Source: an uncultured Clostridia bacterium
GTDB lineage: Bacteria > Bacillota > Clostridia > UBA1381
Assembly (NCBI GenBank): GCA_934444735.1
Contig: CAKSDE010000006.1
Coordinates: 114,909-178,908 of the forward strand
Direction of reading: 5' to 3'
DNA length: 64,000 nucleotides
The translations under genes and the position numbers were made by a program. The notes beneath the pieces are model-generated. The model saw only the letters and a list, made by a program, of their open reading frames with translations. It had not been told where the DNA came from and ran no database searches. This document shows positions 44,676-53,125 of this stretch, piece after piece. The stretch's first letter is position 1; every line of letters begins with the position of its first letter.

Positions 44676-45036
44676 CCAAATTATTAAGAAGTTGTTACAT
44701 CTCACCAATTGCCCACCTTTTTCACCCCTCAAAAACCCCCTTTACTATATAAACTTTACAAATTTTTTGCCATAAAATGGTAAATAATGGAATTATTTTA
44801 CATCGACTTTTTTTGAAATTTGGGCAGAAAAAGCCTTTTTACGGCAAAATATATGTATAACTCAATCAAAAAATGGGCAAAATATCCATATGTAACAAGC
44901 CTGTAATTTGCTACAAAATTGTTACATAATCTATCCTATTACAGTTTAAAAAAATTTATTCCAAAAAGAGATATGTTAAAAAACAAAGGCTGTTCAAAAT
45001 CGTAAGATAAAAAAATTTTTTCGGGAGGTAAGTTTT
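44676..45036. other. AT-rich divergent intergenic region
   Basis: About 360 bp between the yabE promoter and the 80-residue ORF. It carries several TTGTTACAT-like words (about 44692, 44928 and a complement near 44890) and a half-copy of the GGCTGT palindrome (44987-44999). No ORF or clear promoter for the plus-strand gene was found. Confidence 0.35.
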
Positions 45037-45279
45037 ATGAAAAACAAAGAGAAAAAAGTAATTATATTGGAGAACCTGCAATCCCCCTTCATTTCACAGG
45101 CGATTATCATATTAAAAGAAGGAGCTGAATGTGAAAATACGGGGATTATAGAGGAGGCTGAGCGCATTGTCGGCGGATATTTTAAAAATCCCCCCAAAAA
45201 GAAGAACAAAGCTCTTCTCTTAGGAGGGATTATATTGGCGTCCGCAATCGCATTCACCGTTATCCTGCGCTTACTTTAG
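45037..45279 (+). CDS. Small tail-anchored membrane protein, unknown
   Basis: An 80-residue protein with a soluble acidic-to-neutral N-terminal part (KKVIILENLQSPFISQAIIILKEGAE), a basic patch PPKKKNK, and one C-terminal membrane helix (about 58-79). GGGAGG precedes the ATG. Its end overlaps the convergent thioredoxin-like gene by 9 bp. No family recognised. Confidence 0.65.
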   Translation: MKNKEKKVIILENLQSPFISQAIIILKEGAECENTGIIEEAERIVGGYFKNPPKKKNKALLLGGIILASAIAFTVILRLL

Positions 45280-45885
45280 CGTTTTTTCAATCTCGGCTTT
45301 CAAAGCATTATAATCGGTTGCGCTCGGCAGGATCGCCGTAGAGTTTCCGTCTTTGTCGAGCATTACCAATGCCGGCGTTTCAAGTGCGCCCAAAAGATCT
45401 TTATATGTATCTTCGCTGCCGTCAACTTCCTTTACCATAAACGTAACGCGTCCGGCATATTCGCCCTTGAGTTTCTCAACGGTCGCCTTTTCATCGGCAT
45501 ATCCCTTATCCTTTGACGACATAAAGTACATGAAGGTCGGGAGATTTTTCGTGTAGCTCGCAAGTTCTTCCTTTTCCTCTTTTGTCATCGTATTATCCGA
45601 AGTCTTTTCTTCGGATTTCTTTTCGTCCGCTTTTTGGGTATCCGGCTTATTTGTATCGGACTTTTGCTCATCAGCCTTTTGGGTACCGTCCGCAGCAGGT
45701 GTCTCGCCTGCCTGATCATTTTTGCTCTCATCGGCGGTTTTTCCTGCTTCATCAATAGTCTGAGTCTGCTGCGTTTCATCAGGCTTTACACCCTTTTTGC
45801 CGCCGCTTACCGCCGCGATCACCGCTATTGCCGCCACCACGATAATCGCCGCCGCAATAATTATAATTTTCTTTTTCTTGTCCAT
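45271..45885 (-). CDS. Membrane-anchored thioredoxin-fold protein lacking the CxxC motif
   Basis: A 204-residue protein: an N-terminal membrane anchor (about 6-27), a Lys/Asp/Thr/Glu-rich low-complexity spacer (about 33-103, with QKADEQKSD-like repeats), then a thioredoxin-like domain (about 110-204: LPTFMYFMSSKDKGY, VTFMVKEVDG, TPALVMLDKDGN). The site where CxxC would sit reads SSKD, so it cannot be a redox thioredoxin; it may be a binding domain. Ribosome site GGAGG. Function unknown. Confidence 0.65.
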   Translation of the reverse strand: MDKKKKIIIIAAAIIVVAAIAVIAAVSGGKKGVKPDETQQTQTIDEAGKTADESKNDQAGETPAADGTQKADEQKSDTNKPDTQKADEKKSEEKTSDNTMTKEEKEELASYTKNLPTFMYFMSSKDKGYADEKATVEKLKGEYAGRVTFMVKEVDGSEDTYKDLLGALETPALVMLDKDGNSTAILPSATDYNALKAEIEKTLK

Positions 45886-45970
45886 TTTAAATTTCCTCCT
45901 CCGTAATTTTAAATTTTTATTATGATAAAAGTAAAATGTAAATTTTACTTTTTAGTCACCGCATCTTTGC

Positions 45971-46136
45971 GGGGGTATCGGGGGTGCCAGCCCCTGATTT
46001 ATAATTAAAAATGACGACATGTGTGTCATTTTTGGCTGAAATAAAAAGTTTCAACCCTCCGGCAAAATTAAAATCAGCCGGAACTTTTTATTTCCTCATA
46101 AGAATTTTAATTGAAAAACGTTAGTTTTTCAATTAC
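45971..46136 (+). repeat. Structured repeat, copy 2
   Basis: Near-identical to 40162-40328 over its whole length (GGGGGTATCGGGGGTGCCAG start, CGGCAAAATTAAAATCAGCC centre, TTGAAAAACGTTAGTTTTTC end). A separate AT-rich palindrome lies at about 45925-45953. Together they account for the 306-bp gap between the Trx-like gene and trmFO. Confidence 0.75.
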
Positions 46137-46191
46137 CTGTTTAAATTTTTATTTTTATCGGGAATAAACGACCTTGATTAGCACAAGATGT

Positions 46192-47505
46192 TTATATCCC
46201 GCATTTATCCAATTTTTCTTTCATTATATCTAAAGCTCTTGCAGCAATAAGCTTATATCTCTCGGTTTTCGGTCCGCGCACTCGCTCATGCCAGCCCTCG
46301 ATTATACCGAAATTCGCATTCATCGGCTGCAAATTACCGTTTGCGCCCTCCGAAATATAAATCGGGAGCGATCCTATCGCCGTCTTTATATCCGGCTCCA
46401 AAAGCGGCTCATCTTTAATCTGCCGCGCCATATTAAATCCTGCCAAAATTCCCGATGATGCCGATTCCACATACCCCTCCACACCTGTTATCTGTCCTGC
46501 AAAGTAAATTTTCGGATATTTTATCATTCTGTAGAATCTGTCGAGTATCCCGGGTGAATTTAAGTAGGTATTTCTGTGCATTACACCATAGCGCACAAAC
46601 TCCGCATTCTCCAAGCCGGGGATAAGTGAAAATACCCTTTTCTGCTCGCCCCATTTTAAATTTGTCTGAAATCCTACTATATTATATAACGTCGCCTCGC
46701 GGTTATCCTGGCGGAGCTGTACCACCGCATATGCGTCATCTTTTCCGGTTTTCGGATTTTTTAATCCCACCGGCTTTAAGGGGCCGAAAAGCAGGGTTTC
46801 AAACCCTCTTTTTGCCATAACCTCAACCGGCATACACCCCTCGAAAACCTTCTGATTCTCAAAGCTTTTGAGCGGTGCGGTTTCGGCATTTACCAGCTCA
46901 TTATAAAAGCGCTCATATTCCTCTTTCGTCATAGGGCAGTTTATATAATCCGCCGTACCGCGGTCATATCTTGCGCCGTAGAACACCTTATCAAAATCTA
47001 TGCTCTCCTTTGCGATAACCGGCGCCGCCGCATCGTAAAAATACATATTCTCACCGCCCGAAAGCTCGGTTATTCTCTCGCACAAGCCCTCGCTTGCCAA
47101 AGGCCCGGCGGCGATTATCGTATATTCGTCGGGGTTAATTTCGCTCACTTCTTCATTTACAACCGTGATATACTTATTCGCCTTTATTTTATCGGTTATA
47201 TATCGGGAGAAAATATCTCTGTCCACCGCAAGCGCACCGCCTGCCGGTACCTTTGATATATCCGCCGCCTCCATCATAACAGAGCCGAAAAGCCGCATTT
47301 CCTCTTTTAAAAGTCCGCAGGCATTCTCAATCCTCTCCGCCTTTAGTGAATTTGAACAGACAAGCTCCGCAAAATTTTCGCTTTTGTGTGCCGGGGAGAA
47401 CTTTTTCGGTTTCATCTCAAAAAGCTCACATTCTATCCCGGCTTTTGCCAGCTGCAAAGCCGCCTCGCACCCGGCAAGTCCGGCTCCTATTACTTTTACC
47501 TTCAT
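46192..47505 (-). CDS. trmFO: Folate-dependent tRNA (uracil-5-)-methyltransferase
   Basis: A 437-residue flavoprotein that makes m5U54 in tRNA using methylene-THF. VIGAGLAGCEAALQLAKAGI is the FAD-binding loop, and KSENFAELVCSNSLKAERIENACGLLKEEMR and FAGQITGVEGYVESASSGILAG are diagnostic. It overlaps the topA stop by 4 bp; the topA-trmFO pair is conserved in Bacillota. Confidence 0.97.
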   Translation of the reverse strand: MKVKVIGAGLAGCEAALQLAKAGIECELFEMKPKKFSPAHKSENFAELVCSNSLKAERIENACGLLKEEMRLFGSVMMEAADISKVPAGGALAVDRDIFSRYITDKIKANKYITVVNEEVSEINPDEYTIIAAGPLASEGLCERITELSGGENMYFYDAAAPVIAKESIDFDKVFYGARYDRGTADYINCPMTKEEYERFYNELVNAETAPLKSFENQKVFEGCMPVEVMAKRGFETLLFGPLKPVGLKNPKTGKDDAYAVVQLRQDNREATLYNIVGFQTNLKWGEQKRVFSLIPGLENAEFVRYGVMHRNTYLNSPGILDRFYRMIKYPKIYFAGQITGVEGYVESASSGILAGFNMARQIKDEPLLEPDIKTAIGSLPIYISEGANGNLQPMNANFGIIEGWHERVRGPKTERYKLIAARALDIMKEKLDKCGI

Positions 47506-49598
47506 TCCTTGCTCTTTTTCTCCTTCTTTTCTTCGTAGCCGCAGCCTTCCTTTTCACAGAATATCTTACCGTTTTTACCCGACTTCTGCAACAGGAGTCC
47601 GCCGCATTTCGGACAGGTTCTTCCTGCCACCGGCTTATACCACGCGATAAAATCGCACTTCGGCATATGCTCGCACGGATAGTATTCCTTGCCTTTTTTT
47701 GATCGGCGGATAAGAATATCGCCGCCGCACTTCGGACATTTTGCGCCCGTTTCATAGCGTATCGTCTTTGTATTTTTACATTCGGGATAACCCGGGCAGG
47801 CGAGAAATTTGCCGAATTTACTGATTTTATACACCATCATGCGTCCGCACTTTTCACATTTTACGTCGGACTCTTCGTCTTTTATCGTCACCTTTTCAAT
47901 GCTCTTTTCGGCATTATCGAGATTTTCCTTAAATTCGGGATAGAACCCTTCCAGAACCTTTACCCATGAAAGCTTTCCGTCCTCGACCTCATCAAGCTCA
48001 GTTTCCATCTCGGCGGTAAATTCAACGTCCACTATATCTTTAAAATACGCTTTCATTATATCTGTCGTAATCATTCCCAGCTCTGTCGGGACAAGCTGTT
48101 TTTTGCTGCGTGAAACATATCCGCGTGAGATTATCGTCGTAATTGTCGGCGAATAGGTACTCGGTCTGCCTATACCGTTTTCTTCAAGCTCATGCACAAG
48201 GCTCGCCTCGGTAAATCTTGCAGGCGGCTGCGTGAAATGCTGATTTGCGTTTATATCCTTTAGAGTCACCTCATCGCCCATTGCCATCTTTGGCAAAGTC
48301 TTATCCTTTTCCTTTGTGCCGTCGATACCCTCAACATAAACGCTCATATATCCTTTAAAGACCAGCCTTGAGCCGCTCGCCTTGAAAAGATGCCCGTCCG
48401 CATCGATTGCCGCGCTTGAGGTTTCATATACCGCCGCTGCCATCTGGCTCGCCGTAAATCGTTCCCATATGAGCTTATAGAGCTTATACTGCTCGTTTGT
48501 GAGCTTATCCTTGACCGAATCGGGCGTTATAAACACGCTTGTCGGGCGGATTGCCTCGTGCGCGTCCTGCGCATTTTTCTTTGTTTTATACTGTCTGGGG
48601 TGCAAAAATTCCTTTTCGTAATTCTGCGAAATATAAGCAATCGCCTCTTTTTGCGCCTCCGCCGAAATTCTTAAAGAATCGGTTCTCATGTATGTGATAA
48701 GACCGACCGTCCCGAGCTCTTTTCCGAGGTTTACACCCTCATAAAGTCCCTGCGCCGTCTGCATCGTGCGTGCAGTATTAAAATTAAGCTTTCTCGACGC
48801 GTCCTGCTGGAGCGTACTTGTCGTAAAGGGAGGCGGCGGATTTTTGGAAATCTCTCTTGTTTTCAAATCCGTTACGGTGAATTTCTTGCCCTTTACCTCG
48901 GCAATTATGCGCTCCGCCGTCTCACGGTCGGGAAGCTCATCGTTTTTCCCGCCCTTGCCGTAATATTTTGCGGTAAATGCCGTCTTGGACGACGGCGCCA
49001 AAAGCTCCGCCTCTACAGTCCAGTATTCGCGCGGCACGAAATTCTGTATTTCCTCCTCGCGGTCGCATATAAGGCGCGTCGCAACCGACTGCACACGCCC
49101 GGCGCTCAAACCGCGCTTTACCTTGCTCCAGAGAATCGGACTGATCTTGTAACCCACTATTCTGTCTAAAACACGGCGCGCCTGCTGTGCGTCCACCAAA
49201 TCCATATCTATTCCTCTCGGCTCTTTTATAGCCGCTTTTACCGCCGTTTTGGTAATCTCGTTAAAGGTTACACGGCAGTTTGAGTTTACATCAATTTTCA
49301 AAGCATTCGCCAGATGCCAGCTTATCGCCTCTCCCTCGCGGTCCGGGTCGGTTGCAAGATACACAACGTCCGCCGACTTTGCCTCTTTTTTAAGCTGCGT
49401 CAGAATATCGCCTTTTCCCCTTATCGTGATATACTTCGGCTCGAAATGATTCTCCACGTCAACGCCCAGCTGGCTTTTCGGCAGATCTATAATATGCCCG
49501 ACAGACGCCAGAACCGAATAATCCTTGCCCAAATATTTTTTTATCGTGTCCGCCTTTGACGGGGACTCCACAATCAGTAGTTTTTTCTTTTTTGCCAT
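47502..49598 (-). CDS. topA: DNA topoisomerase I
   Basis: A 698-residue type IA topoisomerase. LLIVESPSKADTIKKYLG and YLATDPDREGEAISWHL form the Toprim metal site; VGLITYMRTDSLRIS contains the active-site Tyr; three C-terminal zinc ribbons follow (CEKCGRMM, CPKCGGDIL, CPKCGGLLL, each with a second cysteine pair). Relaxes negative supercoils. Confidence 0.97.
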   Translation of the reverse strand: MAKKKKLLIVESPSKADTIKKYLGKDYSVLASVGHIIDLPKSQLGVDVENHFEPKYITIRGKGDILTQLKKEAKSADVVYLATDPDREGEAISWHLANALKIDVNSNCRVTFNEITKTAVKAAIKEPRGIDMDLVDAQQARRVLDRIVGYKISPILWSKVKRGLSAGRVQSVATRLICDREEEIQNFVPREYWTVEAELLAPSSKTAFTAKYYGKGGKNDELPDRETAERIIAEVKGKKFTVTDLKTREISKNPPPPFTTSTLQQDASRKLNFNTARTMQTAQGLYEGVNLGKELGTVGLITYMRTDSLRISAEAQKEAIAYISQNYEKEFLHPRQYKTKKNAQDAHEAIRPTSVFITPDSVKDKLTNEQYKLYKLIWERFTASQMAAAVYETSSAAIDADGHLFKASGSRLVFKGYMSVYVEGIDGTKEKDKTLPKMAMGDEVTLKDINANQHFTQPPARFTEASLVHELEENGIGRPSTYSPTITTIISRGYVSRSKKQLVPTELGMITTDIMKAYFKDIVDVEFTAEMETELDEVEDGKLSWVKVLEGFYPEFKENLDNAEKSIEKVTIKDEESDVKCEKCGRMMVYKISKFGKFLACPGYPECKNTKTIRYETGAKCPKCGGDILIRRSKKGKEYYPCEHMPKCDFIAWYKPVAGRTCPKCGGLLLQKSGKNGKIFCEKEGCGYEEKKEKKSKE

Positions 49599-49635
49599 GA
49601 TTTTCTCCCTTTATCTCCTAATGTTTTTAATTTGT

Positions 49636-49672
49636 ATAAGTAATTTTAAAACTAATATTTTCCAATCAGAAC
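49636..49672. repeat. Degenerate AT-rich palindrome upstream of topA
   Basis: AAGTAATTTTAAAACTAATA then TTTTCCAATCAGAACT; diverged member of the 30768 family. Confidence 0.4.
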
Positions 49673-49676
49673 TCTT

Positions 49677-49844
49677 TTTTATTTGGTTTTTCTTTGCAGC
49701 TCGAACTTTCTCCTTGCTTTGGGAATGGAAAAAATGATTCGGAACGGACGAAATGAACCCGACGGCGTACGGAGGTACTCCGAGCGGTTCAGTTCGTTCG
49801 TAGCAAAGAACTCCTTTTTTCACTTTTATTTGGTTTTTCTTTGC
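49677..49844. repeat. Direct repeat flanking a GGCGTAC hairpin module
   Basis: A perfect 21-bp direct repeat (49677-49697 and 49824-49844, core ATTTGGTTTTTCTTTGC) flanks about 126 bp. That segment carries GAACGGACGAAATGAACCC and GGTTCAGTTCGTTCG arms around CCGACGGCGTACGGAGGTAC, the same core as in the 1886, 12853 and 36487 elements. The layout resembles an insertion with a long target duplication or a tandem duplication. Confidence 0.6.
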
Positions 49845-49858
49845 GATCCGAACTTTTT

Positions 49859-51046
49859 TTACATTCCCAGCGTATATTTGTTTCCGGCTGCTTTTTCTAT
49901 AATTCCCATCATTTCAAGTATCGGCAGGATTGCATTTAGCTTTGCGACCTTGATTTTGCTCTCACGTGCAATCTCGTCGATATGCGATGCACCGTTTAAA
50001 ATCACTTGTATTATAAGCCGTTCTTCGGGATTTAATCCCTCAAAACGCTTATCGTTTATATCGATTTTTCTCGGCTGCGGCTTTTCGGGTTTCTTCCTTG
50101 GTGCTTCTTTCTTTTCATATGTGCGCCATTCGGGGATTTTTACGTTCTGCGGTTTCTTTAAATCCGCCTTTAATTTATCAAAAACCTCGGGGTATTTTTC
50201 TATAATATCGTTTGCACAGGTTGTTAAAATCGCACCCTTTTTAATCCAGTCATTCGTCCCCTGCGACTCCTTGTGGAATATTCCGCCGGGCACCGCAAAT
50301 ACCTCCTTGCCGCTCTCCCATGTGCGCTTAATTGTTGTATGCGTTCCGCTCTTTTTTCCTGCCTCAATTACCAAAAGACCGCGGGAGAGTCCGCTTATTA
50401 TCCTGTTCCTCTGTGGGAAATTGTGTCCGTACGGAGGGCATGACGGCGGATATTCGGTCATCACCACGCCGTATTGCTCGATTGCCTCCATAAGCTTTGC
50501 GTTCTCGGGCGGATAGACAATATCTATGCCGCACCCAAGGACTGCGATTGTAGAGCCGCCCGCGCGTATTGCCGCAATCGAGGAAATCGAGTCGATTCCG
50601 CGCGCCATACCGCTTACGATTGTAACGCCTTTTGATGCAAGCTCATAGCAGAGCTTTTGACAGACCACCCGTCCATAGTCGGTGCACTGCCTTGATCCGA
50701 TTACGCTCAAAGAGAATGTATTTTCCCAATCCATCTCTTTTCCCTTCATATATAAAACATACGGCGGCTCGGCAATTTTTCTCAGTGGCGGCGGATAGTT
50801 TTCGTCCTCAAAGGTGACAATCCTTGCGCCGATTGCATTTATCTTTTCTATGATTTTTTCGGCGCCGTCAAGACGTTTATCCAGCAAATCGCGCTTTTCT
50901 TTTTCGTCTATCCCGGTAATATCATCGTAAAAATCGGCATTATAGATTTCCTCAATGCTGTCGAAATGCTCCAAAAGCGACGTAATTTTCCCGGAATTGA
51001 TAAACTCTTTTGAGGTAAGCCATACCCACAATTCCGTATTTCCCAT
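49859..51046 (-). CDS. dprA: DNA-processing protein A
   Basis: A 395-residue DprA/Smf protein loading RecA on incoming single-stranded DNA. Present are LSVIGSRQCTDYGRVVCQKL, SGMARGIDSISSIAAIRAGGSTIAVLGCGIDIVYPPEN, FPQRNRIISGLSRGLLVIEAG, and a C-terminal winged-helix (about 330-395). The start is uncertain: the ATG at 51046 fits homologue length and has GGGGTG upstream; an in-frame ATG at 51064 lacks a site. The usual dprA-topA adjacency is kept but split by repeats. Confidence 0.94.
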   Translation of the reverse strand: MGNTELWVWLTSKEFINSGKITSLLEHFDSIEEIYNADFYDDITGIDEKEKRDLLDKRLDGAEKIIEKINAIGARIVTFEDENYPPPLRKIAEPPYVLYMKGKEMDWENTFSLSVIGSRQCTDYGRVVCQKLCYELASKGVTIVSGMARGIDSISSIAAIRAGGSTIAVLGCGIDIVYPPENAKLMEAIEQYGVVMTEYPPSCPPYGHNFPQRNRIISGLSRGLLVIEAGKKSGTHTTIKRTWESGKEVFAVPGGIFHKESQGTNDWIKKGAILTTCANDIIEKYPEVFDKLKADLKKPQNVKIPEWRTYEKKEAPRKKPEKPQPRKIDINDKRFEGLNPEERLIIQVILNGASHIDEIARESKIKVAKLNAILPILEMMGIIEKAAGNKYTLGM

Positions 51047-51082
51047 TTTCGCACCACACCCCATTTTGAATTTCTACATATT

Positions 51083-51111
51083 ACATTACCAAAAAAATCT
51101 CCAAATGTCAA
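51083..51111 (-). promoter_or_regulatory. Possible promoter for dprA
   Basis: TTGACA (51111-51106), 17-bp spacer, TAATGT (51088-51083). Weak -10. Confidence 0.45.
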
Positions 51112-51148
51112 AGGTTTTTTTATTTATTCATAAAATATTAATTTATAA

Positions 51149-51177
51149 TTGACACTTTTCACCCTACATATTATAAT
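51149..51177 (+). promoter_or_regulatory. Promoter for the DUF6062/RluA operon
   Basis: TTGACA (51149-51154), 17-bp spacer, TATAAT (51172-51177). The transcript would carry about 140 nt of leader containing repeat sequence. Confidence 0.85.
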
Positions 51178-51207
51178 AATAGTAGCAAATTGTGAAATAC
51201 GACCATT

Positions 51208-51294
51208 AGGGAATGTAAAAAAACTCCGGGACACAAGAAAAGAATTAAAATATACATATGCCGAAAGGGAAAATAATTGACTTTTTAAACAGCC
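51208..51294 (+). repeat. Truncated GGGGAT-family repeat plus half palindrome
   Basis: GGGAATGTAAAAAAACTCCG then GGACACAAGAAAAG (51208-51243), followed by the right half of the GGCTGT palindrome, AATTGACTTTTTAAACAGCC (51274-51293). Lies in the 5' leader of the next gene. Confidence 0.5.
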
Positions 51295-51326
51295 CCTAAT
51301 ACAACTATTTTAAGGAGATTTCTTTT

Positions 51327-52043
51327 ATGAAAGAAAAAATATATACCATACCGATAAATGAGGCGGTAGAATCGGACTCGGAATGTCCGTTTTGTCTGAT
51401 AGAAAAAAAGCTTGAGAAAGAAAGCATCGAATATACCCTCGGCGCTGCGATGATGGAGCCCGATTACCGTATACTCTGCAACGAAAAGGGATTTTGCAAA
51501 ACCCACGCATCACTACTTTTTGCCGAGCCGAACAAACTAAGCCTTGCGCTTGTTTTGGATTCACAGCTCGAAGCCTTCAGAAAAAAATACGATGCTGAAG
51601 AAAAAAAGCTTTCGCCCAAAAAAGGACTGTTTAAAAAACAGGACGCGCCTTCCGCCTTTTCCGAGCTTCGCAAGCACTCATGCGTAATATGCGACAAGAT
51701 AAACTCAACTTTAGACCGTTACGGCGAAGTATTTTTCTATATGTGGAAAAATGATGACACATTCAGGCAAAAGATACTCGAATCAAAGGGATTTTGTATG
51801 CCGCACCTTTATTTTTTGGTGGAGCTTTCCCAAAAACACCTGCACAATCCCGAAAGCTTTATAAAGCCGATGTACGAAAAGCAGAAAAAGGAGCTTTTAC
51901 GCATACAGGAGGAAATACATCTTTTTACACTGAAATTCGACTACCGCAACAAGGATCTTCCATGGGGCAATGCCAAGGACGCACCATTGCGCACACTCGA
52001 AAAAAACGTCGGATACCTATACAAGAATGAGGACAAAGAATGA
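51327..52043 (+). CDS. DUF6062-type protein with two Cys/His metal-site halves
   Basis: A 238-residue soluble protein. It has CPFCLIEKK (about 22-30) with GFCKTH (about 56-61), and CVICDKI (about 115-121) with GFCMPH (about 152-157): two CxxC plus CxxH sets, each able to bind one zinc. The spacing suggests an internal duplication. Fits the poorly characterised DUF6062 family. AAGGAG precedes the ATG. The stop overlaps the next start by 4 bp, so it is coupled to an RNA pseudouridine synthase and may be linked to RNA. Confidence 0.7.
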   Translation: MKEKIYTIPINEAVESDSECPFCLIEKKLEKESIEYTLGAAMMEPDYRILCNEKGFCKTHASLLFAEPNKLSLALVLDSQLEAFRKKYDAEEKKLSPKKGLFKKQDAPSAFSELRKHSCVICDKINSTLDRYGEVFFYMWKNDDTFRQKILESKGFCMPHLYFLVELSQKHLHNPESFIKPMYEKQKKELLRIQEEIHLFTLKFDYRNKDLPWGNAKDAPLRTLEKNVGYLYKNEDKE

Positions 52044-53005
52044 AAGAAGTTATTGTAAATAAAAATGACGCAGGGCAGAGATTGGACAAATTTCTCTCAA
52101 AATACACGCAAAATATGCCGCAGGCAATGCTCTACAAAAGCATACGCAAAAACTGCGTCAAGTTAAACGGCAAGCATATAAAAGATGTCGGGTATATATT
52201 AAAGGCGGGCGATATATTGAACCTATATTTTAAAGATGAATTTTTCCCCGACCATGCCGCATCCGAGCCGTTTATGAGCATAAAACCGAACATCGACATC
52301 GTATACGAGGACGAAAACATTATCCTTGTAAATAAACCGGCAGGGGTTAATGTACATGCCGATGATTCGGGCGACACAAACACCTTGATTGAGCACTTAA
52401 AAGCATATCTTTGGCAAAAGGGCGAATATAATCCTCAAAAAGAGCAGTCCTTTACACCGGCTCTTTGCAACAGAATCGACCGCAACACGCAAGGGATAGT
52501 AATTGCCGCTAAAAATGCCGAGTCACTGCGGATTATGAACGAAAAAATCAAAAACCGCGAAATCGAAAAATTCTACCTTCTGATCGCATCAGGGATACTT
52601 CCGAAAAAGTCGGGACGGCTTTCGGGGTATATATTTAAAGATGAAAAGAAAAAAATAGTCTATGTTTCCAACACCCCAAAAAAGGGCGCAAAAACCGCCG
52701 TCACCGACTATCGGGTAATCGCCGAAGCAAACGGCAATTCGCTTGTCGAGGCAAAGCTTTTAACAGGGCGCACGCATCAGATCCGCGCGCATTTTGCCTC
52801 AATCGGGCATCCTCTTTTGGGCGACGGCAAATACGGCTCAAACAAGATAAACCGCGGCTCGGGATTTTCGCATCAGGCGCTCTGCTCATACAGGCTCATC
52901 TTCCGTTTCACCACCGACGCCGGGATTCTTTCCTATCTAAATAACCGCGAATTTAAGCTGGAAGATGTGGATTTTTTACAACAATTTCAAAAAACGGGGC
53001 TATAA
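52040..53005 (+). CDS. RluA-family pseudouridine synthase
   Basis: A 321-residue enzyme with an N-terminal S4 RNA-binding domain (GQRLDKFLSKYTQ... VKLNGKHIKDVGYILKAGD) and the RluA catalytic core. NRIDRNTQGIVIAAKN contains the catalytic Asp in the family R-x-D motif, and LLTGRTHQIRAHFASIGHPLLGDGKYG completes the site. Likely isomerises uridine in 23S rRNA (RluC/RluD-like); the target cannot be assigned. Confidence 0.92.
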   Translation: MKEVIVNKNDAGQRLDKFLSKYTQNMPQAMLYKSIRKNCVKLNGKHIKDVGYILKAGDILNLYFKDEFFPDHAASEPFMSIKPNIDIVYEDENIILVNKPAGVNVHADDSGDTNTLIEHLKAYLWQKGEYNPQKEQSFTPALCNRIDRNTQGIVIAAKNAESLRIMNEKIKNREIEKFYLLIASGILPKKSGRLSGYIFKDEKKKIVYVSNTPKKGAKTAVTDYRVIAEANGNSLVEAKLLTGRTHQIRAHFASIGHPLLGDGKYGSNKINRGSGFSHQALCSYRLIFRFTTDAGILSYLNNREFKLEDVDFLQQFQKTGL

Positions 53006-53011
53006 AAAAAA

Positions 53012-53118
53012 CAAAGCAAGAAAGGCCGAAAAATCAAAAAATATGATTTTTCACGGAATTATTCCCTTTCTTGCTATCCGCTCTAAAATCAAAGGCTGCC
53101 AAAAAAAATCAATTGACT
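53012..53118. repeat. Repeat fragment matching the inner part of the 12853 element
   Basis: AAAGCAAGAAA ... AAATCAAAAAATATGATTTT ... CCCTTTCTTGCTATC (53012-53082) matches 12870-12993 in the same orientation with an internal deletion, followed by a decayed GGCTG/CAATTGAC half palindrome. The GGGGAT end is missing. Confidence 0.55.
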
Positions 53119-53125
53119 TTTCCCC

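Noticed and set aside
44676..45036. Riboswitch or ydaO-type leader upstream of the YabE-like gene
   Set aside because: The yabE promoter lies only about 35 bp before the start codon, leaving no room for an aptamer; no known motif was recognised in the remaining AT-rich sequence.
40129..46136. The pair of 167-bp repeats as a CRISPR array or attachment-site pair
   Set aside because: Only two copies 5.8 kb apart with housekeeping genes between, no regular spacing, no integrase and no cas genes.
49683..50516. Long plus-strand frame over dprA
   Set aside because: Mirrors dprA codon structure, starts inside a repeat module and lacks a ribosome site and recognisable motifs.
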